Source: an uncultured Lachnospiraceae bacterium
Lineage (GTDB): Bacteria > Bacillota > Clostridia > Lachnospirales > Lachnospiraceae
NCBI GenBank assembly: GCA_947625775.1
Contig: CANQPM010000014.1
Coordinates: 1-64,000, forward strand
Direction: 5' to 3'
DNA length: 64,000 bases
Part shown: positions 16,346-24,553 of the stretch, piece by piece
How positions within the stretch are numbered: position 1 is the first letter of the stretch
Layout: the number at the start of each line of letters is the position of its first letter
Made by a program: the position numbers and the translations under genes
The notes under the pieces: generated by a model
What the model was told of the DNA's origin: nothing
What the model saw: only the letters and a program-made list of their open reading frames with translations
The model's database searches: none

Positions 16346-16373
16346 ATGCAACATTTTATCCAAAATGTTGCAT
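16346..16373 (-). repeat. Right recombination site (IR-R)
   Basis: Same arms as IR-L but with the central hexamer reversed (TATCCA), so the site is inverted relative to 15389-15416. It lies in the transcribed leader of csrA, 79 bases before its start. No T run follows on the plus strand, arguing against a terminator for csrA-flagellin. Confidence 0.85.
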
Positions 16374-16452
16374 AGCGCAGAACACAAGCCAGAAAAGGCA
16401 GAGCCTTATCAATATGCATTAAAGCTGCAGACAAAAACAAGGAGGTTTTTAT

Positions 16453-16674
16453 ATGCTGATGCTTACAGTACCCAAGGAAGAATACTTGATGATAGGCGAT
16501 AATATCAAAATCACCTTTCTTGGTGGTAATGACAGGCAGCTTAGGGTGATGATAGACGCTCCAAAGGATGTAAATGTCGCAAGAGGCAGAGCCATCAAAA
16601 AGCGTGCAATAAAAAGAGCGGCTAAAAAAGCAGCAGAGGCAGCAGCAGAAAAGACGGAAATACAGGAAATATAA
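16453..16674 (+). CDS. csrA: CsrA-family RNA-binding regulator (73 aa), divergent
   Basis: CsrA dimers bind GGA motifs in mRNA leaders; in Bacillus subtilis CsrA blocks flagellin translation until FliW removes it. The core EYLMIGDNIKITFLG and MIDAPKDVNVAR matches the family, and the two key RNA contacts Leu4 and Arg44 are kept. Differences: the usual T-R-(R/K)-x-G-E after residue 5 reads T-V-P-K-E-E, and the C-terminus is a long basic/Ala helix (KKRAIKRAAKKAAEAAAEK). GGAGG at 16441-16445 sets the start, and ACAAGGAGG there also fits a CsrA site, so it may limit its own translation. No fliW gene is adjacent. Confidence 0.82.
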   Translation: MLMLTVPKEEYLMIGDNIKITFLGGNDRQLRVMIDAPKDVNVARGRAIKKRAIKRAAKKAAEAAAEKTEIQEI

Positions 16675-16896
16675 AGGTTAATAACCGAGGCTGTCCGCCC
16701 AAAGCAGGCGCGCCGATACGTGGACAGTTTCGGATATTATAAATCAAAACTAAATAAGGAACAAAAACAGACGGTGGGAAACGGAATTTCCCACGGCAAA
16801 GCCAAAGCGCGGATTTGTGGATGTAAGATTTACAAAAGTGAAATTTATGGACGCAAAGCCAAATAAGCGCGGCAGGCAAAACAAGGAGGTAAGATT
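16675..16896 (+). promoter_or_regulatory. Flagellin leader with candidate CsrA sites
   Basis: A stem GTGGGAAA (16774-16781)/TTTCCCAC (16787-16794) shows the loop CGGAA, the typical CsrA presentation of GGA. Further GGA motifs are GGATGT (16819-16824, matching the consensus end), 16849-16851, and ACAAGGAGGT (16881-16890) that includes the ribosome binding site of flagellin. One site in a loop and one on the ribosome binding site resembles the B. subtilis hag leader. The stretch GCAAAGCCAAA is duplicated at 16796-16806 and 16853-16863. No promoter was seen, so flagellin is probably read from the sigma-D promoter with csrA. Confidence 0.55.
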
Positions 16897-18393
16897 ATGG
16901 TAGTACAGCACAATTTACAGGCAATGAACTCTAACCGTATGTTAGGCATCACACAGGGAACATTATCAAAGTCAACAGAGAAGCTTTCTTCTGGTTATAA
17001 GATTAACAGAGCGGCTGATAACGCAGCAGGTCTTGCTATATCTGAGAAGATGAGAAAGCAGATCAGAGGACTTACACAGGCATCTGCAAACGCAGAGGAC
17101 GGCATTTCATCTGTACAGACAGCAGAGGGTGCTCTTACGGAAGTACACGATATGCTTCAGAGAATGAACGAGCTGGCAGTTCAGGCAGCAAACGGCACGA
17201 ACTCAGAAGATGACCGTGCATACATTCAGGACGAGATTGACCAGCTTACACAGGAAATCGACCGTGTAGCAGAGACAACCAAATTCAATGAGACATATCT
17301 TTTGAAGGGTGACAATTCAGTTGAGAAGACATACAGCTATGCTTACACAATGGGAACAAGCACATCAGCAAAGGCTGAGTTCTCAGGTACAGCAGACGCA
17401 AACGGTGTTACTGTATCAGTAAGCTTCTCTACGATGGGTACAGCGACATCTCCGTCAGTAGCGGATCAGAATGCTTTAGCAAAAGCACTCAAGAACCAAG
17501 GTCTTACAATTACGACATCAACTGTCAAAGTGACAGGTGCTGATGGCACTACTACAGATCAGGTTAAGGTTTCTATCCAGCTTAACGGCAGCGATGCAAA
17601 GAGCAACTTCTCAATAGTTGGTTCTGGTACAGTGGCAGATGGTGTAGCATCATTTACTGTTATTAACTCACAGGGTAAGGTTGTCGGCAACATTGATGTA
17701 AACTTGGAGGAGGTTAAGGCAGGACTTAGCAGCAATATCACGGCTACTACTGTGTCAGCAGCAGGAAGCGAGCTTGAGGCATATGCATACTATGATAAGG
17801 ACGGCAACAAGATAGCGGCTAATGGTTTGAAAGATTACTTCACCTCTATGGATAAAATTCTAGACGATGGCTCGACAACTATTTCAACATCAGGCAGGGC
17901 TGATTCTAAGAAGGTATATGACGCTCTTGGCAATGAGATAGGACTTGACGCGAGCAAGGTTAAGGCTGCAAAGGATCAGATTGGTGCATTGAACCTTAAG
18001 TTCCATGTAGGCGCTGACGGCACAGACAACAACAAGATTTCTATTAACATTCAGGCGCTCACGGCTAAGGGACTTGGCATCAATGGCTTAAAGGTCAATG
18101 GCGAGAACGGCGATAAGGCTACAGATGCTATCTCTGTAATCAGCGAGGCAATCAAGATTGTATCTACACAGCGTTCAGCACTCGGTGCAGTTCAGAACCG
18201 CTTAGAGCATACGATCAACAACCTGGATAACATTGTTGAGAATACGACATCAGCAGAGTCAGCAATCCGCGATACAGATATGGCTGATGAGATGGTTAAA
18301 TACTCTAACAACAATATCCTCTCACAGGCAGGTCAGTCAATGCTTGCACAGGCTAACCAGTCTAACCAGGGCGTACTCTCATTGCTTGGCTAA
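16897..18393 (+). CDS. hag: Flagellin (498 aa)
   Basis: It is the filament subunit exported by the flagellar type III apparatus. The conserved N-terminal D0/D1 region ([20 protein letters not shown], then [28 protein letters not shown]) and C-terminal region ([43 protein letters not shown]) are intact. The centre (about residues 145-390) is the variable surface part, rich in Thr/Ser/Gly. Cys is absent, as is usual. The start follows AAGGAGGT. The gene is followed by a terminator and by an unrelated gene on the other strand, so csrA-flagellin is a small stand-alone unit away from other flagellar genes. Confidence 0.95.
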   Translation: MVVQHNLQAMNSNRMLGITQGTLSKSTEKLSSGYKINRAADNAAGLAISEKMRKQIRGLTQASANAEDGISSVQTAEGALTEVHDMLQRMNELAVQAANGTNSEDDRAYIQDEIDQLTQEIDRVAETTKFNETYLLKGDNSVEKTYSYAYTMGTSTSAKAEFSGTADANGVTVSVSFSTMGTATSPSVADQNALAKALKNQGLTITTSTVKVTGADGTTTDQVKVSIQLNGSDAKSNFSIVGSGTVADGVASFTVINSQGKVVGNIDVNLEEVKAGLSSNITATTVSAAGSELEAYAYYDKDGNKIAANGLKDYFTSMDKILDDGSTTISTSGRADSKKVYDALGNEIGLDASKVKAAKDQIGALNLKFHVGADGTDNNKISINIQALTAKGLGINGLKVNGENGDKATDAISVISEAIKIVSTQRSALGAVQNRLEHTINNLDNIVENTTSAESAIRDTDMADEMVKYSNNNILSQAGQSMLAQANQSNQGVLSLLG

Positions 18394-18430
18394 TCAACAT
18401 TCTGATACAGATTATTGGTACAATCATAAT

Positions 18431-18462
18431 AAGGGGACTGTTCATAAGAGCAGTCCCCCTTA
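18431..18462 (+). terminator. Terminator after flagellin
   Basis: AAGGGGACTG and CAGTCCCCCTT form a GC-rich stem with a 10-base loop. It lies between convergent genes and may serve both. Confidence 0.8.
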
Positions 18463-18467
18463 ATTTG

Positions 18468-20159
18468 TTAAAATATTAGGACTTCCTTACCTTTAAACGC
18501 AACCCCATACTTGCGGATATTTTCCGCAGGGATACCCCTCGCAAGCAGCGTCTGCTCATATTTTTTATCTTCTATCTGCTGCAGCGCTGATTTTACAGTA
18601 TCATCAAGCGAGGCATCGCGCTTTGGATTATATATCTTAAACTCAATAATCACGGCGATATCAGCTGGATTTTTCGGCTCCAGCATAATATCATACCGCC
18701 CAAAGCCGCTCTCACGGTTGGAAGTGAGAACATATTTTTCACGCAGCTCCACCAGCAGTCCGAGCACAAATCCGTGGTAAAAGCGTTCAGGTTCAGAAAA
18801 ATTGTCCCTTGGCACATCAAAAAAGCTGAAAACATCACGCGTCACTCTGTTCATATACTCATTCATAGCTTCAATGTCTCCAGCAAACATTGCCTTTATA
18901 AAGCGGCTGTAAGAAGACGCTGCAGGAGCAAACCAGTTTTTAACCATATTTTCAAACATACAGCGCACTTCAAAGTTTGTGAGTGCCAGCTCATAGCGCG
19001 GCTGCTTCCATTCCTCAAAGCCGATTTCCTCAAAGCCCTCTACATTCAATATTTTCAGATACCCGCTTGTAAGCAGAAAACTCCAAATACTGTCCCTTGT
19101 ACTGTCAAGCTGGTTATATACAATCTGCTCATCAATCTCACTCACAACAGTCTGTCCCAGCAGCAGCCCCTTAAACTCCTCTTTAATTTCAGCCTCAGCG
19201 CTCTGTATAAGCTTTGAGACAAGGCTGTTTGAACTGGTGTTTGCCCAGTAGGTGTTAAATTTCTGGGTATCCAGATAATTTATTATCGACCAAGGATTAT
19301 ATATGTCGTGCGTATTCCCAAAGGTAAAACCGTCATACCAGAATTTGACATTTTCTTTTTTATCAAGCCCATATTCATCCATTGCCGCAAATACTTCGCC
19401 TTCCGTAAACCCAAATGCGTCGGCGTATTCATTTGAGGTAGTGGTTACAACCTTTAGATTATTCAAATCCGAAAATATAGACTCCTTACTGACTCTTGTA
19501 ATGCCAGTCATAATACCGCGCTCAAGCCAGGGATTTGTTTTAAACGTCGAATTGAACATACTCCTGGTAAAAGCGACAAGCTCATTCCAAAACCCGCCGA
19601 CATATGCCTCCTGCATAGGCGTATCGTACTCGTCAAGCAGGATTATGACATTTTTGCCATAATATTTATGAAGAAAGTCGCACAATTGATAAAGCGCCAG
19701 AGTAGCAACCCCCTCGCTCATATCAATTGAAACCTTGTCGAAAAATTTTTTATCATTTTCATTGAGAGCATCACTTTCCCGCAAAAAATAATACTGCGAA
19801 TAAAGATTAGCCAATAGCAAACAGATTTTTTCGCGAGTCCGCTCATAATTCGGCTCCTTGACATTGGCAAAGCTCAGGCTGATGACGGGATAAGTTCCCT
19901 GCAGCTTTCGGTATTTCTGCTCGTTCCATATGGAAAGCCCTTCAAACAAATCACCCCGCCCCGCATATTTTACGGAAAAAAATTTTTCAAGCATATTTAT
20001 GGTAAGAGTTTTGCCAAAACGCCTCGGGCGCGTGATAAGCGTGACACTGTCGCAGCCCTCCCACCATTCTTTTATAAATGATGTTTTATCAATATAGAAG
20101 CAATTGCCTTTGACAATCGTTTCAAAATCCTGAATACCGATTCCGACAGTCCTAGCCAT
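18468..20159 (-). CDS. AAA-ATPase-like / PD-(D/E)XK nuclease-like protein (563 aa)
   Basis: The start at 20159 (MARTVGIGIQDFE) has AGGAGGTATCTG directly upstream. The N-terminal part matches AAA-ATPase_like proteins: FYIDKTSFI, Walker A RPRRFGKT (near residue 44), Walker B VIILLDEYDTP (near 175). The C-terminal part has the PD-(D/E)XK core GRYDIMLEP then AVIIEFKIY (near 490-515), with Asp, Glu and Lys in place. This two-domain family is often present in many copies in gut Firmicutes and Bacteroidetes; the biological role is not established, though defence or mobile-element functions have been suggested. Confidence 0.85.
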   Translation of the reverse strand: MARTVGIGIQDFETIVKGNCFYIDKTSFIKEWWEGCDSVTLITRPRRFGKTLTINMLEKFFSVKYAGRGDLFEGLSIWNEQKYRKLQGTYPVISLSFANVKEPNYERTREKICLLLANLYSQYYFLRESDALNENDKKFFDKVSIDMSEGVATLALYQLCDFLHKYYGKNVIILLDEYDTPMQEAYVGGFWNELVAFTRSMFNSTFKTNPWLERGIMTGITRVSKESIFSDLNNLKVVTTTSNEYADAFGFTEGEVFAAMDEYGLDKKENVKFWYDGFTFGNTHDIYNPWSIINYLDTQKFNTYWANTSSNSLVSKLIQSAEAEIKEEFKGLLLGQTVVSEIDEQIVYNQLDSTRDSIWSFLLTSGYLKILNVEGFEEIGFEEWKQPRYELALTNFEVRCMFENMVKNWFAPAASSYSRFIKAMFAGDIEAMNEYMNRVTRDVFSFFDVPRDNFSEPERFYHGFVLGLLVELREKYVLTSNRESGFGRYDIMLEPKNPADIAVIIEFKIYNPKRDASLDDTVKSALQQIEDKKYEQTLLARGIPAENIRKYGVAFKGKEVLIF

Positions 20160-20269
20160 ACAGATACCTCCTGAATATCGTTTATACACTTAGTTTAACA
20201 CACTTCGCCGTTTATTGTCATTATTATTCGCGTAAAATCAGCCAGCCGCACACTTTTTTTCTCAAAAGC

Positions 20270-20298
20270 TTGTCAAACATATGGCATAATGCTATAGT
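20270..20298 (+). promoter_or_regulatory. Sigma-A-type promoter for the cysteine hydrolase gene
   Basis: TTGTCA (20270-20275), 17 bases, TATAGT (20293-20298), about 100 bases before the gene. Confidence 0.6.
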
Positions 20299-20405
20299 AA
20301 ATTCAAATAAACCAAATTAATTGCGCATATGCTGCTGGCGCAGGCTGTTAATCTGTTTATTATTTATGAATTTGCGCAGGGAGCAGTGCAGAAATGAGGA
20401 AAATC

Positions 20406-20927
20406 ATGAAAAACATACTCATAGCAGTAGATATGCAGAAAGACTTCATCGACGGGGCGCTCGGCACTAAGGAGGCGGAGGCGATAGTTGACAATGTAGC
20501 GCGGACTGTGAAAAGCTTTGACGGAGAAGTAATATTCACGCGCGACACTCACTATGACAACTATATGGACACTCAGGAGGGGAAAAATCTTCCCGTGCCG
20601 CATTGCATAAAGGGCACTGACGGCTGGCAGATAGACAAAAAGCTTGCGGCGATAATAGATGCTGACAGCAGCATAAAGATTTTTGACAAGCCGACTTTCG
20701 GTTCGGTGGAGCTTGCAGAATATTTGAAGCGCAGCGGCGGCATCGAAAAGGTTACGCTTATAGGACTTTGCACTGACATATGTGTCATTTCCAATGCGCT
20801 TTTGATAAAGGCGTATCTCCCCGAAACAGAGGTGTCCGTAATCGAAAGCTGCTGCGCGGGAGTTACGCCTGAAAGCCACAAAAATGCGCTCGAAGCAATG
20901 AAAATGTGCCAGATAAAAATTGTATAA
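20406..20927 (+). CDS. Cysteine hydrolase, isochorismatase/nicotinamidase superfamily (173 aa)
   Basis: The fold is recognised from ILIAVDMQKDFIDGALGT (catalytic Asp), the Lys in DKPTFGSVEL and the nucleophile Cys in LIGLCTDICVISNAL. This triad hydrolyses amides such as nicotinamide or vinyl ethers such as isochorismate. The short form with metal-ligand-like TRDTHYDNY suggests nicotinamidase-type activity (NAD salvage), but substrate cannot be fixed. The start at 20406 gives the usual MKNILIAVDMQ beginning with GAGGA 5 bases upstream; 20394 is an alternative. Confidence 0.8.
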   Translation: MKNILIAVDMQKDFIDGALGTKEAEAIVDNVARTVKSFDGEVIFTRDTHYDNYMDTQEGKNLPVPHCIKGTDGWQIDKKLAAIIDADSSIKIFDKPTFGSVELAEYLKRSGGIEKVTLIGLCTDICVISNALLIKAYLPETEVSVIESCCAGVTPESHKNALEAMKMCQIKIV

Positions 20928-21050
20928 AAATGTATAGCGGTTTTGGGCATATCAGAAGTCTTCGCCCTTGCTTTTGCCAAAGGCATAACATACCATTCCA
21001 AAATGCATTGCTGCATTGCGTACTGAGAAACATAAAAAATGATACATGTG

Positions 21051-21854
21051 TCAGCTATAATATTTATCATGCCACTTAATCGCCTCCGCGCGGTACTGTG
21101 TGGCTGTATCCATAAGCTCATTGTACTGTTTTTTGATGCTCTCAATAAGCTTGTCGCGCATATCCAGCTCGGCAGCATATTTTGAAGCCTGTTCGCGCGC
21201 GGCGGCAAGTTCCGCCTGCGCTTGCGAGAGGTTTTCTTTGGTTCGACCAAGCTCCAATTTTTGGACATCTATGTCCGCTTTGCTCTGGCTCAACAATTCC
21301 TCATATCTGCCCTTTAACTGGGGCTCGGGCACAAGCGTTTCACAGACAAGATTTTCATTTAGCCTGAAAATGAGCTCCTTTTTGCCGTCGCCCAGATAGA
21401 CAATCATACTGTTGCGCAGCATAATAATGTGAAATGCAGGCATATCTGAAAAGCGCTCGTCAGGCAGTGAAAGCGCGCTTGTGTCATCAAGCGGAAAAAG
21501 TCCCTTTAGACAGTAGCTTTCATCAAGCGGATTTTTTATTATGTAGAAAAGCATGAGCTGGCCTGCAAGGACGGCAATCCGCGGCATAAAACAGTCAGGC
21601 GTGTCAAGGCTTTTTATCCTGTACACGTCGCGCAGGTCCGTGACGCTTTTTACCACAATGTCCTGTGAGGTATTTCTGTACACATAGTAAATCGTATTGT
21701 TGTAAACTATGTCAAAAAGATTATCCAGATAATCGTTGCATAACACTACGGCGCGCGTCAGGCTGCTGCCTATGGAGGTGCGCAGGCATATGCTTGTTCC
21801 TGCGCTGTATAAAATCAGATTTTTGTCCGCGTCAAGCGAGTACACATTTCCCAT
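21051..21854 (-). CDS. Orphan beta-rich protein with C-terminal coiled coil (267 aa)
   Basis: Residues about 1-175 are repeating short strands (NVYSLDADKNLILYSAG, TIYYVYRNTSQDIVV, LMLFYIIKNPLDES), as in a partial propeller or beta-sandwich. Residues about 178-260 are a heptad-rich coiled coil (SKADIDVQKLELGRTKENLSQAQAELAAAREQ broken by charges). There is no signal peptide. It lies convergent to the cysteine hydrolase gene and divergent from the Cys-rich gene at 21992. Not recognised; possibly a structural or scaffold protein. Confidence 0.65.
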   Translation of the reverse strand: MGNVYSLDADKNLILYSAGTSICLRTSIGSSLTRAVVLCNDYLDNLFDIVYNNTIYYVYRNTSQDIVVKSVTDLRDVYRIKSLDTPDCFMPRIAVLAGQLMLFYIIKNPLDESYCLKGLFPLDDTSALSLPDERFSDMPAFHIIMLRNSMIVYLGDGKKELIFRLNENLVCETLVPEPQLKGRYEELLSQSKADIDVQKLELGRTKENLSQAQAELAAAREQASKYAAELDMRDKLIESIKKQYNELMDTATQYRAEAIKWHDKYYS

Positions 21855-21991
21855 TTATTCATTATTCCCCTTATACTGTCATTTCGGCAGATATTCAGGC
21901 TTTCCGCATTTCCTTTTCAATAATATATGGCACAATACCGCAAAAAAGAACATATTATGTAGTAAATATTTATAAAGAAGGGGAAAAGATT

Positions 21992-22906
21992 ATGGCTAAA
22001 TGTAGATCTGGTAAATGCGGGTGCAAAACGAGGATTGTCAGCAGCGGGGTACAGAACCTGCAGCAGAGCGGCAATGCAAACTGCATTGATGTATGCGCTA
22101 ATCCGATATGCGGCTCTCCATCAACGCTGGGGATTATGGCGCCGCTCATCTATGATGAGATTGGCATAAACCTCTGCACGACTTTTGCTCTCGGCGCGGA
22201 CATCTCTACGGCTTATCCTACGGCTGTGACGGCGACGGCGCGTGTACTGAACATTACCTACACCTATGGCGATGGAAATGTGTTGGTGGAGGCGATTACA
22301 GGCAGGCCAAACTGTTATGCCGTGACCTTGTCAAATCTGACGGTACAGTTTGCGGTTAATCTTTATGATGCAAACTGCAGGCTGCTTGCCACGCTGTTTC
22401 CGACGGCGGTTTATCTGCCGTCTGATGAGGCGAGCGCCACTTATGACGAGGACACTAATCCCAGCTCGGTAGAGCTTGAAATCTTTGCGCCTTACGGCAT
22501 TGGCTATAATGGTGAGAATCCTGTCATAAACTATATCGGCTTTACGGCGGATAATGCGTATATAAGGCAGGGGCTTAATCTTTATGCTTATGCCAAGGTG
22601 CTTGATTTTGAGATTGATGACGATACAGTTACAGTCGGCTTGACGCTTGTGCTGCAGAGCTTATATTTTGCAGGCTATAATGTAGCCAGCGAAGGCAAGA
22701 TTAATACACCCAAGGGAAGCATCATAACGCCTGACAATTCAAGCTGCATGAGCTTCGTGACAGGCGATCTGCTCAACCTTGCCATTAAACCGCTGGAGCT
22801 TGGTCCGCCTAACTGCGAGGAACAGTATAAGCAGGGCTGCTGCCAGCAAAACTGCGCAGGCGGCTCAACCGACGACACCGTAGTTTTACCTGGCATTGGA
22901 GGCTAA
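21992..22906 (+). CDS. Cys-rich orphan protein (304 aa)
   Basis: The start at 21992 has GAAGGGGAAAAG upstream. The N-terminus is basic and Cys-rich (MAKCRSGKCGCKTR, then CIDVCANPICGS), and the C-terminus has another cluster (NCEEQYKQGCCQQNCAGG). Between them, about residues 45-275, runs a strand-rich domain with Asn/Tyr/Thr-rich segments. There is no signal peptide. Terminal Cys clusters around a beta core recall cross-linked coat or surface-layer proteins, but nothing in the sequence proves it. A terminator follows, so it is a single-gene unit. Confidence 0.65.
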   Translation: MAKCRSGKCGCKTRIVSSGVQNLQQSGNANCIDVCANPICGSPSTLGIMAPLIYDEIGINLCTTFALGADISTAYPTAVTATARVLNITYTYGDGNVLVEAITGRPNCYAVTLSNLTVQFAVNLYDANCRLLATLFPTAVYLPSDEASATYDEDTNPSSVELEIFAPYGIGYNGENPVINYIGFTADNAYIRQGLNLYAYAKVLDFEIDDDTVTVGLTLVLQSLYFAGYNVASEGKINTPKGSIITPDNSSCMSFVTGDLLNLAIKPLELGPPNCEEQYKQGCCQQNCAGGSTDDTVVLPGIGG

Positions 22907-22910
22907 GATG

Positions 22911-22944
22911 AAGGGGGAAGCGGAGATTTCCGCGCTCCCCCTTT
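22911..22944 (+). terminator. Strong Rho-independent terminator
   Basis: AAGGGGGAAGCGGA and TCCGCGCTCCCCCTT pair over 14 bp with one mismatch; TTT follows. Confidence 0.85.
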
Positions 22945-23194
22945 ACATATGCCGATTTAATATAGTGTTTCATATAAATTTTTTATGATAATTATTCATT
23001 CAGTTTTGACATATTGAAAGTCTTTTTGGCATTAACTCTCGTAATACATCTTGCAATCCCTCCGCATAAATGCTATATTAAAATTACCTAAAAACAACAA
23101 TCGCATTTGCCGCACGAATACTGTCTTATCGGCAAAAGCGAAACCTAAATCAAACCAGAAAAATATCAAAACAAAACGGAGGAGAATATTAATT

Positions 23195-24070
23195 ATGAAA
23201 AAAGAACCAAACAAAAGGATAAAAAGGCTAGTGGCTCTTATTCTGTCTGCGTTTCTGATTTTTAGCGTATCGTCAGCGAACGCTCTGTCAGTCTGCGCCG
23301 CGCCGGCCGCTGATTTCAAATGGTATTTAGGCGTGCCTAAGTTTCACTCAAACGAAGGCTGTCTGAAATACATATCAGAGCACGGCATGGAGTCATATAC
23401 CACAAAGGACACATTTAACCTTGAACAGTTCCTGATTGACAATCCAGACCTTGTGGCAGCGTCAATTACGGACCGTGATGCCGTATGGAACTGGATAGTC
23501 ACATTTGACAGCGTCTCGCCGAGGATTATCCATTCTATGGACGCGGAGGAGGAGTATTACTGCCGCGCGAGGAATTTGTGCATACAGCTTGGCGTTTATG
23601 CTCCGACATCTGCCAAGACGGTAAAGGAAAAATGCAAGACAATTCATGACGAGGTATGCCGCCGCTGTTATTATGACGACAGCTTCAGCAAGTACACATA
23701 CAAGGAGATTATGGATCAGAATATAGGAGTATGCAATGCGTTTGCCACATACGGCTGCCTTATGTTTACTATAGCAGGCGTTGAAAATGGCTTTGTGGCG
23801 GGACCTAACCATATTTGGAACGCCGTGCTTGCGGAGGACGGAAACTGGTATCAGATTGACATGACATGGGATGCCTGCAACTATAATAATTATCATATGG
23901 GAGAAATCGCCCTTGATGTATTCTTTTGGATAACCGACAGATCCTCATTTACGGAAAAAAGAGTTTACGAGAATGATTACAGCTATTGGATTGTCAAAAA
24001 TGTTTCGGCTTCAGGCGTCGCTATGGCTCCAACATCGCAGGATATGTTTATTACACAGGATTTAAGATAA
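23195..24070 (+). CDS. Secreted transglutaminase-like protein (291 aa)
   Basis: The start at 23195 has GGAGGAG upstream. Residues 1-36 are a signal peptide (KKEPNKRIKRLVALILSAF, ending near VCAAPAAD). The transglutaminase/protease triad is visible: Cys in QNIGVCNAFATYGC (near 185), His in GPNHIWNAV (near 212) and Asp in YQIDMTWDAC (near 229). Proteins of this type are often found as surface peptidases or amidases in clostridia. The spacing and short length fit the bacterial transglut_core group. It has no cell-wall anchor. A weak terminator-like hairpin follows at 24211. Confidence 0.8.
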   Translation: MKKEPNKRIKRLVALILSAFLIFSVSSANALSVCAAPAADFKWYLGVPKFHSNEGCLKYISEHGMESYTTKDTFNLEQFLIDNPDLVAASITDRDAVWNWIVTFDSVSPRIIHSMDAEEEYYCRARNLCIQLGVYAPTSAKTVKEKCKTIHDEVCRRCYYDDSFSKYTYKEIMDQNIGVCNAFATYGCLMFTIAGVENGFVAGPNHIWNAVLAEDGNWYQIDMTWDACNYNNYHMGEIALDVFFWITDRSSFTEKRVYENDYSYWIVKNVSASGVAMAPTSQDMFITQDLR

Positions 24071-24210
24071 TGTTGCGTAAACATGCAGGCAAAACTTTTG
24101 CAACGGATCTTCACTTATTTCTCTTGATTTAAGGTAATGCCGAATAAATATGCAGGCAAAACCAGACAATTGGGAATACGCGTTGAAAGCTTAATATTGT
24201 TATAAATCAA

Positions 24211-24246
24211 AAACAGTGCCTCTCTAAAAAGCGGCGCTGTTTTTTG
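24211..24246 (+). terminator. Rho-independent terminator
   Basis: ACAGTGCC and GGCGCTGT pair (one G-T) and are followed by TTTTTTG. Upstream in the same 480-bp gap, ATGCAGGCAAAAC occurs twice (near 24083 and 24150) without a known meaning. Confidence 0.7.
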
Positions 24247-24409
24247 CGCCTGTATGGCATATGTAAACCGTTGGAATTTAAGCAGGCATGAAAAAACACG
24301 GCTGTATGCATATCACTCTGCCTCGGGCTGCTATTAATCTGTATATCGCTCTGCATGCACGTTAAAACAACATTACAATAAAAATTTATTGTTTTTCGAT
24401 AAAAATATA

Positions 24410-24438
24410 TTGCATTTCAAACAAAACTGTGCTATTCT
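24410..24438 (+). promoter_or_regulatory. Sigma-A-type promoter for the membrane protein
   Basis: TTGCAT (24410-24415), 17 bases, TATTCT (24433-24438), 115 bases before the gene. Confidence 0.5.
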
Positions 24439-24553
24439 TTATTCAGCTTAAAAATAATTGGCATAATATAATTGGCATAAAAATAATTGCAAAATAACTT
24501 TAGTTAGATTCAATTAACTAAAATTAAATTGAAAAAGAATGGAGATAAAGCTA

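Larger units (their letters stand above)
15389..16373. mobile_element. Predicted invertible segment carrying its own recombinase and a sigma-D promoter
   Basis: Two identical 28-bp sites in opposite orientation bound 985 bp that contain a promoter (15417-15445), a tyrosine recombinase gene (15498-16088), about 200 bp without a gene, and an outward-facing sigma-D promoter (16288-16314). Downstream, outside the segment, are csrA and flagellin. Site-specific inversion between oppositely oriented sites is established for FimB/FimE- and RecV-type recombinases; that this segment inverts is inferred from layout. In the gene-free part (16089-16345) nothing but the promoter was recognised. Confidence 0.75.

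Noticed and set aside
16849-16870. Cyclic di-GMP riboswitch in the flagellin leader
   Set aside because: GGACGCAAAGCC resembles the 3' signature of the GEMM-I class, but the required GGGCAAACC-type 5' half is missing and the motif is instead part of a local duplication (also at 16796).
20573-21268. Minus-strand reading frame of 231 codons
   Set aside because: It overlaps most of the cysteine hydrolase gene and the end of the orphan gene, has no ribosome binding site and shows no domain.
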